Translations under genes and position numbers: made by a program
From: an uncultured Nitrospira sp.
GTDB lineage: Bacteria > Nitrospirota > Nitrospiria > Nitrospirales > Nitrospiraceae
DNA: 47,788 nucleotides
Reading direction: 5' to 3'
Assembly (NCBI GenBank): GCA_902500745.1
Contig: CABVRS010000009.1
Coordinates: 1 to 47,788 of the forward strand
The notes under the pieces: generated by a model
Told to the model about the DNA's origin: nothing
What the model saw: only the letters and a program-made list of their open reading frames with translations
Databases searched by the model: none
Shown: piece after piece, positions 17,309 to 23,562 of the stretch
How the letters are laid out: every line of letters starts with the position of its first letter
Numbering within the stretch: position 1 is the first letter of the stretch

Positions 17309-17338
17309 TTGCTATTCAACCGTGCTCTTGCGTACAAT
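17309..17338 (+). promoter_or_regulatory. Putative sigma-70 promoter of the TraT-like genes
   Basis: TTGCTA (17309-17314) and TACAAT (17333-17338) are spaced by 18 bases. Transcription would begin near 17345, only 20 bases before ATG 17365 and just ahead of the GAGGTG ribosome site, which supports the later start over the upstream extension of the frame. Confidence 0.45.
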
Positions 17339-17364
17339 CCCGTCGGTTTTCTTGTGAGGTGTCG

Positions 17365-18063
17365 ATGCGATACCTGACGCTTTCGCTTCTCTTCCTATTG
17401 CCGCTCACCGCTTACGCCGGCAATATCAAAGACACCGATCTCATCAGCAGTAACAACTTCTTTCTGCCGCCGAGCACAGAGAAAACTGTCTTCATCCAAG
17501 CTCGGAATTCCTCCGATAACCAAGAGGTCTCGTTTCACGATCTGAGTGCCCGGATAAGCGCAAAGGGGTATCAAGTCGTCAACGATCCGGATCGCGCGCA
17601 CTACGTTGTCCTGGCAAACATTGTTTACTGCAACATCACCAAGCCGGACATGCCTGTTGAAGCAATGGTGGCGAGCGGCTATGGATCCGCGTTCAACTCG
17701 GCGATGGGTGCTATGCAAGGCCTCACCAGTATGGCCAGTATGGCGGGACCCTACGGGGCGATGGGCGGTGCGGCGGCCTCGATGGGGTTGAGTGCGATCC
17801 AAGGCATCAGCGATCTGTTCAGCTCTTCGTCATCCACTCCCAAGATGCCGGACGACGTGAATTATGCCTGTGTCGCGGATGTCCAGATTACGGAACAAAG
17901 GACCGTCCAGCTTCCCAGCGGGATGAAGACGGGCTCTGGGCAGGAGGCCGGTGTCTACCAAACCAGGCTGGCTGCCGATGTGCACCAAAAGAAACTGGAT
18001 GAGGCCGAAGCGACACCGTTGTTGCAGCAGAAACTGAGCGCCGCCGTGGCGGGAAACTTTTAA
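17365..18063 (+). CDS. TraT-like outer-membrane protein, copy 1
   Basis: This is a 232-residue exported protein resembling TraT (plasmid surface exclusion/complement resistance lipoprotein). It has a signal peptide MRYLTLSLLFLLPLTAYAG with Sec-type rather than lipobox cleavage. Family features are the STEKTVFIQARNSSDNQEVS segment, AKGYQVVNDPDRAHYVVLAN, a glycine/methionine/serine-rich central part (about 115-160) and the NYACVADVQITE strand. The C-terminal end EATPLLQQKLSAAVAG matches TraT tails. Chromosomal TraT-like proteins are common and their role is uncertain. Two paralogues sit in tandem here. Confidence 0.75.
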   Translation: MRYLTLSLLFLLPLTAYAGNIKDTDLISSNNFFLPPSTEKTVFIQARNSSDNQEVSFHDLSARISAKGYQVVNDPDRAHYVVLANIVYCNITKPDMPVEAMVASGYGSAFNSAMGAMQGLTSMASMAGPYGAMGGAAASMGLSAIQGISDLFSSSSSTPKMPDDVNYACVADVQITEQRTVQLPSGMKTGSGQEAGVYQTRLAADVHQKKLDEAEATPLLQQKLSAAVAGNF

Positions 18064-18067
18064 TACG

Positions 18068-18160
18068 GTGAAGCGTCGATCGTGAAGCGTATCTCGTTGG
18101 ATGAGACATCACATGAAGGACTAGCGACCAAGCGTTTCACGCTTCACGCCTCACGTTTCA
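18068..18160. repeat. GTGAAGCGT / ACGCTTCAC inverted repeat cluster
   Basis: GTGAAGCGT occurs at 18068-18076 and 18082-18090, and its complement ACGCTTCAC at 18139-18147, within a run of TTCACG-type units (about 18133-18163). The arms could fold a hairpin of about 50 bases loop. The cluster covers the only usable start codons of the second TraT-like gene. The motif looks like a dispersed genomic repeat; other copies cannot be checked here. Confidence 0.5.
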
Positions 18161-18876
18161 CGAAGACGCTCTTATTGTTTTTCATATGCGGCCTGGTCAC
18201 CGGCTGTTCTAACGTCATCCGTTCCGGCCTCATGAACAGCAACACCATTTTTCTCGATCCCAACACCAACCGAACCGTGTATACCCAACTCAGGAACGTG
18301 TCGGAAAACCAACAAGTAATGCTGAACGACGTGAACACGAAACTGAGCGCAAAAGGGTATCAGCTCACTCAAGATCCGGAGCAGGCCAATTACTGGATAC
18401 AAGCCAAGGTGCTCTATTGCCACAAGACCGCCGATGGGGTGACGACGGAAAGCGTGGCTAAAGCAGGCCCCAGCGCCGGTATCGGCAGCGGGGGCGCAGC
18501 AATGGCCTCGGCTTCCTCCATGGGTGACGGCTCTGGTATGGGCATGGCCGGCATGCCGGACATGGGTGCCATCATGCGGCAGGCTATGGCCATGAGCGGT
18601 GGACGAGGAGGATTCGGTGGCATGGCCGGATTTCCCGGTATGCAGCCACCGCCTAAAGAAGATGGTGTGACCTACTTGTGCGTCGCAGACGTTCAAATCA
18701 CCGACCGAAAGATCGGCAAATCAATCGGTCGGCCGACCGGCGCTCAGTCATCGGGCGGTGAAAAGGTGCAACTGATGCGAATGGTCGGCCACGTGCGGCA
18801 AAAAAGCTTGGACCTTCCCGAAGCCACCCCGATCGTCCAGGAGAAGATCGCCACCGGCATCGCGGGGCTGTTCTGA
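18082..18876 (+). CDS. TraT-like lipoprotein, copy 2
   Basis: This is the second TraT-like protein, 264 codons from GTG 18082 (TTG 18097 is an alternative). The N-terminus before the hydrophobic core is unusually long because it is encoded by the TTCACG repeat cluster. The core LLLFFICGLVTGC carries a lipobox. The family region includes NTNRTVYTQLRNVSENQQVM, SAKGYQLTQDPEQANYWIQA, a Gly/Met/Ala-rich centre and a TYLCVADVQITD strand. It ends EATPIVQEKIATGIAGLF. Its last 33 or so codons are duplicated at 19270-19372. Function is inferred only from the family. Confidence 0.75.
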   Translation: MKRISLDETSHEGLATKRFTLHASRFTKTLLLFFICGLVTGCSNVIRSGLMNSNTIFLDPNTNRTVYTQLRNVSENQQVMLNDVNTKLSAKGYQLTQDPEQANYWIQAKVLYCHKTADGVTTESVAKAGPSAGIGSGGAAMASASSMGDGSGMGMAGMPDMGAIMRQAMAMSGGRGGFGGMAGFPGMQPPPKEDGVTYLCVADVQITDRKIGKSIGRPTGAQSSGGEKVQLMRMVGHVRQKSLDLPEATPIVQEKIATGIAGLF

Positions 18877-19020
18877 TCCCGTCCTCATAAGAACTCGTAC
18901 AGTACCCGCGCATGTAACAACAGTTGTGGCGTGTTACACGGGAAGAAATGGATCAGATCCCGTTCTTATGTGGACCGGCTTAAACAGTGTTATGCTTCAT
19001 GGAAATCGGAGGTAAACACT

Positions 19021-19227
19021 ATGAGCACGAAAGACTTATTAGACGAGGCAATGAAACTGAAACCGGAGGAACGGTTCACCTTGGTTGAGGGTCTGATAAA
19101 GAGCCTGGATGAGCCGGATAAGAAGCTTGATGAAATATGGGCGGAAGAAGCGGAAAAACGACTCAAGGCCTATCGGGACGGAAAGCTTAAAGGCGTTCCG
19201 ATGGAGGAACTATTCAAGGACAATTGA
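19021..19227 (+). CDS. Orphan addiction-module antitoxin (TIGR02574-like)
   Basis: This is a 68-residue antitoxin of the putative addiction module component type. MSTKDLLDEAMKLKPEERFT and LVEGLIKSLDEPD are typical, and it ends in a charged toxin-binding tail. A clear ribosome site (GGAGGT, about 19010) fixes ATG 19021; the open frame upstream to 18931 is not coding. Normally a RelE/ParE toxin follows with TGATG overlap; here the toxin start is present but the gene is cut off after 12 native codons. The antitoxin is therefore an orphan. 18877-19020 contains nothing else recognisable. Confidence 0.8.
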   Translation: MSTKDLLDEAMKLKPEERFTLVEGLIKSLDEPDKKLDEIWAEEAEKRLKAYRDGKLKGVPMEELFKDN

Positions 19228-19274
19228 TGCGCGTCGTATTCACCAGAATAGCGACGCAAAGGTTCCACAGATGA
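19227..19274 (+). pseudogene. Truncated RelE/ParE-type toxin stub
   Basis: The ATG overlaps the antitoxin stop (TGATG). The first residues MRVVFTRIATQR look like the opening strand and helix of a RelE/ParE toxin, but homology ends at about 19256, where traT-derived sequence begins; the frame stops at TGA 19272-19274. Only about 12 native codons survive. Confidence 0.6.
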
Positions 19275-19372
19275 GAATGGTCGACCACGTGCAGCAAAAA
19301 AGCTTAAACATTACCGAAGCTACCCCGATCGTCCAGGAAAAAATCGCCACAGGGATCGCAGGACTGTTCTAG
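19257..19372 (+). repeat. Duplicated 3' end of the TraT-like gene
   Basis: From about 19270 the sequence is a close direct repeat (my hand count: about 85 percent identity over 99 bases) of the end of the gene at 18082-18876: MRMVDHVQQKSLNITEATPI then VQEKIATGIAGLF and TAG. No start or signal peptide is attached. It abuts the truncated toxin, so the 18877-19256 segment (antitoxin and toxin stub) is flanked by two copies of the traT tail. Confidence 0.85.
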
Positions 19373-19422
19373 CCGACGCCGCTTCGCGTCCCCCGAACGG
19401 CCCCGCGCCTGCCGAGACTCGT

Positions 19423-19830
19423 ATGGGTTTGATAGCTGATTTGCTCAAGGAAATTCCTAGCGCGGCCCGCTACAAAGCGGAGCTTGAATCTATGGAGAAG
19501 AAGGTAGTAGCGCTTGAGTCGGAGAACAAAGCTCTGAGGGAGGAAATACAGCAGCGAGATGATGTAATTCAGAAAGAACGATCCCATGGTCAGCGCCTCG
19601 AAGAAATAAGAGAACAAATGCTCGCCCTAATCGCGAAACAGGAGGGCATAACTGAAACAGCCATAGCTGCCGAGCTGAACATCAACTCACAGCTTGCAAG
19701 GTTCCATTTGCAAGAACTATCCAAGGCTGGTTTTGCAGGCGCTACGTTAAACATGGATGGCGGCCCCGGTCGTTGGGGTCTCATGCAAGAGGGCCGCGGG
19801 TATCTGGCTTCTCATGGCTTGCTCGCATAA
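19423..19830 (+). CDS. Coiled-coil winged-helix protein, probable integron cassette gene
   Basis: This is a 135-residue protein. Residues 15-60 form a heptad-rich coiled coil (ELESMEKKVVALESENKALR). The C-terminal half is a winged-helix-like domain with TETAIAAELNINSQLARFHL as recognition helix region, then a wing (GGPGRWGLMQEGRGYL). It is probably a small DNA-binding or adaptor protein. The stop codon lies inside the first core of an attC-like site, a hallmark of integron cassettes. The stretch before it (19374-19391, CCGACGCCGCTTCGCG) resembles the inside of an attC site, though no complete upstream site is seen. Confidence 0.7.
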   Translation: MGLIADLLKEIPSAARYKAELESMEKKVVALESENKALREEIQQRDDVIQKERSHGQRLEEIREQMLALIAKQEGITETAIAAELNINSQLARFHLQELSKAGFAGATLNMDGGPGRWGLMQEGRGYLASHGLLA

Positions 19831-19893
19831 CAAGCAATTGCGGCAGACGTGCGCGGCTCGGAACGGGCAGCGCGTCCCGTGGGGCCGTTATGC
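19825..19893 (+). other. attC-like integron recombination site
   Basis: GCATAAC (19825-19831) and its exact complement GTTATGC (19887-19893) enclose 55 bases with partial internal pairing (ACG..GCGCG with CGCGT..CGT). Cores of the type RYYYAAC and GTTRRRY, about 70 bases apart, define attC. The left core overlaps the stop codon of the gene before it, and the right core lies 17 bases before the next start codon, both as expected for gene cassettes. No integrase gene is in the window, so this would be an integrase-less cassette patch. Confidence 0.62.
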
Positions 19894-19910
19894 CTCATGA
19901 GTAACGAGCC

Positions 19911-20633
19911 ATGATACCTTCTCATCCACCAGCCAGCTGGGGCAACGACAAGATCTCAACATTCTTAGACGATGCTCGAAATAACGAATACGCGACATTT
20001 GCCAATTGCCAAGGCGAAATTCGTCGCCTCATCGACCTTGATGCTTGGTTCAGAAAAGCAATTGATGGCCTAAACCATTCGAATGATTGGTTCTCAGGCT
20101 TTTTCATGTTTCGAGCACATTCAAATTTTCTTGCCGCATGTCGTATGACCTGGAGCGGGCAACTCCCGGAGTGTTATGCGATCCTTCGTTCCTGTTTGGA
20201 GAACGCGCTGTATGGGCTATATCTCGCACGCAATCCCAATTCTCGTGAAACGTGGATGCGAAGGCATGATAGTGATGCGCATCGAAGGAAAGTTAAGGAA
20301 GAATTCAAAATAGGAGCAATGTTCGAACTTGCGAAATCAATCGACACGAAAGAAGGCAGCGTGGCTGAACTGCTGTATGACCGTACCATCGATTATGGGG
20401 CGCACCCGAATGAGCAAGCCTTGTGGCAAGTGTTGCAGATCAATGAAAAAGCCGAACAGGTCGAGTTTAAGATGATCTATCTGGAGGGCGATTCTTTCCA
20501 GCTTAGATTGGCACTGACAACCACGGCTCAAGTCGGCGTTTGTTCGCTTTCTCTATTTCAATCAATATATAAAGAACGATTCAATATTTTAGGTGTAACT
20601 GGTGCCATTGATCACATCAAGAATGGTTTATGA
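19911..20633 (+). CDS. Hypothetical protein, probable integron cassette gene
   Basis: This is a 240-residue helical protein I do not recognise. It contains YATFANCQGEIRRLIDLDAW, a central FMFRAHSNFLAACRM and CYAILRSCLENALYGLYLAR, which resembles uncharacterised AbiV/HEPN-like or DUF-type helical proteins, but no catalytic motif is evident. Third-position base use is more AT-rich than the neighbouring core genes, consistent with transfer. It starts 17 bases after an attC-like right core and its stop lies one base before another attC-like left core. Confidence 0.65.
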   Translation: MIPSHPPASWGNDKISTFLDDARNNEYATFANCQGEIRRLIDLDAWFRKAIDGLNHSNDWFSGFFMFRAHSNFLAACRMTWSGQLPECYAILRSCLENALYGLYLARNPNSRETWMRRHDSDAHRRKVKEEFKIGAMFELAKSIDTKEGSVAELLYDRTIDYGAHPNEQALWQVLQINEKAEQVEFKMIYLEGDSFQLRLALTTTAQVGVCSLSLFQSIYKERFNILGVTGAIDHIKNGL

Positions 20634-20634
20634 A

Positions 20635-20664
20635 ACTTAACAAGCGCTTCGAGACGCACACGCC
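20635..20664 (+). other. Half attC-like site, truncated
   Basis: ACTTAAC (20635-20641) fits the RYYYAAC core and is followed by AAGCGCTTCGAGACGCAC, typical of the left half of attC sites. The matching right core GTTAAGT is missing; the sequence runs instead into the 3' end of a higB-like gene. The site was probably cut by a deletion. Confidence 0.45.
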
Positions 20665-20694
20665 TACGTCTTGGATTATGAGGACTACCACTAA
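20650..20694 (+). pseudogene. HigB-like toxin 3' stub
   Basis: In frame with the TAA at 20692-20694 the residues RDAHAYVLDYEDYH resemble the C-terminus of HigB/RelE toxins (usually a D-A-Y-x-V-E-x-x-D-Y-H ending). The stop overlaps the higA start (TAATG), the usual higBA arrangement. Everything upstream of these 14 codons is replaced by the half attC and cassette gene. Confidence 0.55.
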
Positions 20695-20987
20695 TGGCTA
20701 TGCACAATCCTCCCCATCCCGGCGAGTTCATTATCCAGGTCTATCTTGAGCCGAACAATCTGAGCAGCCGCGAACTGGCTGGGAAGCTCGGTGTAGCTGC
20801 CTCAACGTTGAATCGCATTCTGACAGGTATGAGCCGTATCAGCCCTGAAATGGCGCTACGACTGTCCAAGGCGCTTGGCCGTTCTCCAGAGGGTTGGCTG
20901 GCCATGCAGTACAACCATGATCTCTGGCACGCCAAGCAGCATGTGAAACTTGGCAAGGTTGGAAAAGTCCGGCTCACAGCGGCTTAA
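20694..20987 (+). CDS. higA: HigA family antitoxin
   Basis: This is a 97-residue Cro/C1-type HTH antitoxin of the HigA/VapI group. MAMHNPPHPGEFIIQVYLEP is the classical opening, followed by the helix-turn-helix LSSRELAGKLGVAASTLNRI and the conserved ISPEMALRLSKALGRSPEGW segment. It normally represses the higBA promoter and blocks the HigB RNase. The toxin gene is reduced to a 3' stub here, so this antitoxin is orphaned. Its end overlaps a hicB-like fragment. Confidence 0.88.
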   Translation: MAMHNPPHPGEFIIQVYLEPNNLSSRELAGKLGVAASTLNRILTGMSRISPEMALRLSKALGRSPEGWLAMQYNHDLWHAKQHVKLGKVGKVRLTAA

Positions 20988-21111
20988 GCGGCTGGCGATC
21001 GTTGAGAAGGAAGGGCCCGAGTATATCGCGCTCTGCCCCGAACTTGACGTCGCCAGCCAAGGGGACAGCATTGAATCCGCGATCGCGAATTTGAATGAAG
21101 CGGGAGAGTTG
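20983..21111 (+). pseudogene. HicB-like antitoxin fragment
   Basis: LKRLAIVEKEGPEYIALCPE followed by LDVASQGDSIESAIANLNEA matches the UPF0150/HicB fold (strand, VASQGDSIEEA-type motif, helix). The beginning lacks a start of its own and overlaps higA's end, and similarity stops at about 21111, before the usual C-terminal part. No hicA is near. It is another toxin-antitoxin leftover. 21112-21219 has no recognised gene. Confidence 0.6.
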
Positions 21112-21219
21112 GCAAACTCAAGAACTACCCCTGCCAGTTTCGCTTCTCCACGGCCTGGTCAACGCCGTTGTCGGCCTTTCCGTCTCGCATCAGTCTGATA
21201 TTTCGTATATATTCTCCAT

Positions 21220-21537
21220 ATGAGCACAGTTTCACTCACCCGTGACGAAGCGATCCGACGACTTCACACCGTTGAGTCCAAGATTCGGGGCCTTGGTGTT
21301 CGTCGGCTGGCGCTCTTCGGGTCCGTGCTTCGTAACGAGGCTCGCCCCGACAGTGATGTTGATGTGCTTGTCGAGTTCACTCCGAATGAGAAGACATTCG
21401 ATCGCTTCATGGCGCTAGCGGATCTGCTTGAAGACACGTTGCAGCACCGGGTGGAAGTGATCACCACGGAGTCACTCTCACCGTTTATCGGGCCACACAT
21501 CTTGGCCGAGGCAACGGATGTCCTTCGAGCCGCATGA
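21220..21537 (+). CDS. mntA: MntA-type antitoxin nucleotidyltransferase
   Basis: This is a 105-residue minimal nucleotidyltransferase. The catalytic motif GSVLRNEARPDSDVD fits GSx10DxD exactly, followed by VEF carrying the further acidic position. In studied MntA-HepT pairs the antitoxin transfers AMP to a HepT tyrosine and blocks its RNase activity. It overlaps hepT by 20 bases. The AT-rich TATATATT stretch just upstream could be its -10 region. This pair is the only complete toxin-antitoxin module in the 18877-21862 patch. Confidence 0.88.
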   Translation: MSTVSLTRDEAIRRLHTVESKIRGLGVRRLALFGSVLRNEARPDSDVDVLVEFTPNEKTFDRFMALADLLEDTLQHRVEVITTESLSPFIGPHILAEATDVLRAA

Positions 21538-21862
21538 CTATCTGCGGCATATTCTCGCGGAAGTCGAGTACCTCCTCGATCAGACTCGGACGCTCACCTA
21601 TGAGCGATTTGTAGCTGATCAGACGCTGCGCCGTGCGTTCGTGCGCAGCCTGGAAATTATCGGCGAAGCAGTGAAGAACCTGCCGACTGAGTTCCGGGTA
21701 TCGCATCCCGAGGTTGCGTGGCGTCCGATGGCTCAGATGCGCGATCGTCTGATCCATAGTTACTTTGGAGTGGATTATCAGCTGGTATGGGATGTGGTGT
21801 CCGAGAAACTTCCGGAACTGAAACGTAGCATCCAGCGGATTATTGATTCACAACAAGTTTAG
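21518..21862 (+). CDS. hepT: HepT-type HEPN toxin
   Basis: This is a 114-residue helical HEPN RNase toxin (DUF86). The active site RDRLIHSY fits the RxxxxHxY motif, with R and H for RNA cleavage and Y as the residue AMPylated by MntA. Preceding helices include RSLEIIGEAVKNLPTEF, typical for the family. All motif residues are present, so it is probably an active toxin kept in check by the neighbouring MntA. Confidence 0.88.
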   Translation: MSFEPHDYLRHILAEVEYLLDQTRTLTYERFVADQTLRRAFVRSLEIIGEAVKNLPTEFRVSHPEVAWRPMAQMRDRLIHSYFGVDYQLVWDVVSEKLPELKRSIQRIIDSQQV

Positions 21863-22040
21863 CCATCAGGTTGAAAGAGCCGTGGAATGGCGAGCCTCTC
21901 ACTCGAATCGTTCGGCAGCGCAACTCATAGTCGCCAGCTTTATTAGGAGGCTGCAAGGTCAGATGCGCGTACTTCTTATCTTGAAACCGGATCAGAAAAA
22001 TAGGCCGTAAGCCAATCTCGTTGATCCGAGCTTGAGACTC
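21840..22040 (-). pseudogene. Possible reverse-strand gene fragment in intergenic DNA
   Basis: The reverse strand is open for about 65 codons and reads protein-like (YAHLTLQPPNKAGDYELRCR, then FHGSFNLM), ending in TAA inside the hepT 3' end. A TGA closes it upstream and no start is present. It may be the end of a lost beta-rich protein, or chance. The rest of 21863-22095 contains the tldD promoter region. Confidence 0.2.
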
Positions 22041-22060
22041 TCACCGTTTTGCTCCTCTCC

Positions 22061-22069
22061 TGTTATACT
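22061..22069 (+). promoter_or_regulatory. Putative extended -10 promoter of tldD
   Basis: TGTTATACT contains TATACT at 22064-22069 preceded by the TG of an extended -10 element. No good -35 was found. Transcription would start about 29 bases before ATG 22105. Confidence 0.4.
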
Positions 22070-22104
22070 GACCCATCCCTTCATTCAATTCGAGAGTGAT
22101 GGTT

Positions 22105-23562
22105 ATGAGCTCTCCGACTTGGGACGAATTTGCCGAGCTGGCGCTGAAACGGATTACGGCTTCGGGCGCGGAGTACGGCGATATTCGCATTCAGGATAGC
22201 AGCACGGAGCACATCGAAGGTGAGGATCACCGAATCGCCTCGATTCGAGATGCCAAGGACATCGGCTTCGGCGTGCGTGTGCTGTATCATGGAGCCTGGG
22301 GCTTTGCCGCGAGTTCGGTCCTGTCACTTGAAGAAGTGCCGCGGGTCGCGGATTTGGCCGTCGAGATTGCCAAAGGATCTGCTTCGATCGCCCTTGAAAA
22401 AGTACGGCTCGCTGAAGAGCCGATACATCGTGATCGTGTCGTTACCCCTTACCGAATCAATCCCTTCACCGTACCACTGGAGAAAAAATCAGATCTGCTG
22501 CTGAGCACGATGGAAGCGATGCATCGGCAGACCGGCATTGTGCGAAGCAGTGCAAGTCTGTGGGCTCGGCGAGACACAAAGGTGTTCGTCTCAACAGAAG
22601 GGTCACGCATTGAATGGGATCTGTTAACGGGCCAGGGCGAATGTACCGCCACCGCATTACATGAAGGACGGTTTGCTTCGCGCAGCTTCAGTACACCTCA
22701 TCTTCGAAAAGGGTATGAACTGATCGAAGAAGCAGATCTCTTGCGAGAAGGGTCGCGCGTGGCCACGCAGGCAATCGAAAAGGTCAAAGCCCCAGTCGTT
22801 GATGCCGGGGCCTATGACCTCGTGCTCGATCCGGAACATCTTTCATTGACGATCCATGAATCCTGCGGCCATCCGAGCGAACTGGACCGTGCGCTCGGGT
22901 ACGAAGCCAATTACGCAGGGACCAGCTTCTTGACGCCAGAAAAGCTGGGTAACTTTCGCTATGGCTCGCAGCATGTGAATTTGGTTGCCGATAATACCGA
23001 ACAGGAAACCTTGGCTGCCACGGGTTACGATGATGACGGAGTAGTGTGCCAACAATGGGACATCATCCGTCATGGGATTTTTGTCGGTTACTGTACCAAT
23101 CGGGAAGTGGCGCCGAAGATCAGAGAATCTCGATCGCGAGGCTCGAATCGCGCTGATGGGTGGGGGAGTATTCCGATCGTGCGCATTGCCAATATCGGAC
23201 TTGAACCCGGTGCGGCGACAGTCGATCAGCTCATTGCCGATGTGAAGCGGGGTATTTATATCGAAGGCCATGGGTCGTATAGCATCGATCAGCGCCGCTA
23301 CAATTTTCAGTTTGGCGGAGATGCATTCTGGCTGATTGAAAACGGCCGGCGGGTCCATATGCTGCGGGATGTGATCTACCATGGAATCACACCAGAATTC
23401 TGGAACAGTTGTGATGGAGTCGCAGACCAATCTGCCCGCCGTCGCTATGGATTCATTACGTGCGGAAAAGGGCAGCCAGGACAGTCTGGATGGATGACCC
23501 ATGCGGCTTCTCCGGCGAGGTTTCGCAAAATTCAGGTGATCAGAGGAGAAGGCTCCTCATGA
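22105..23562 (+). CDS. tldD: Metalloprotease TldD
   Basis: This is the catalytic subunit of the TldD/TldE(PmbA) zinc protease, which degrades or matures small peptides (microcin leader, CcdA antitoxin). The zinc motif HESCGHPSELDR (HExxxH) is present near residue 250, and the usual N-terminal AEYGDIRIQDSSTEHIE and C-terminal glycine-rich IEGHGSYSIDQRR blocks are intact. ATG 22105 is chosen because GAGAG sits eight bases upstream; GTG 22096 and ATG 22099 are alternatives. Its stop overlaps the tldE start by four bases. The protein is cytosolic. Confidence 0.93.
   Translation: MSSPTWDEFAELALKRITASGAEYGDIRIQDSSTEHIEGEDHRIASIRDAKDIGFGVRVLYHGAWGFAASSVLSLEEVPRVADLAVEIAKGSASIALEKVRLAEEPIHRDRVVTPYRINPFTVPLEKKSDLLLSTMEAMHRQTGIVRSSASLWARRDTKVFVSTEGSRIEWDLLTGQGECTATALHEGRFASRSFSTPHLRKGYELIEEADLLREGSRVATQAIEKVKAPVVDAGAYDLVLDPEHLSLTIHESCGHPSELDRALGYEANYAGTSFLTPEKLGNFRYGSQHVNLVADNTEQETLAATGYDDDGVVCQQWDIIRHGIFVGYCTNREVAPKIRESRSRGSNRADGWGSIPIVRIANIGLEPGAATVDQLIADVKRGIYIEGHGSYSIDQRRYNFQFGGDAFWLIENGRRVHMLRDVIYHGITPEFWNSCDGVADQSARRRYGFITCGKGQPGQSGWMTHAASPARFRKIQVIRGEGSS

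Noticed and set aside
14883..19415. Shared 14-base string GAGACTCGTATGGG near the hpnR end (about 14884) and before the cassette gene (about 19407)
   Set aside because: Too short and isolated; neighbouring bases do not match, so it is probably chance.
22843..23502. 219-codon reverse frame across tldD
   Set aside because: Shadow of the conserved metalloprotease gene, with no family similarity.
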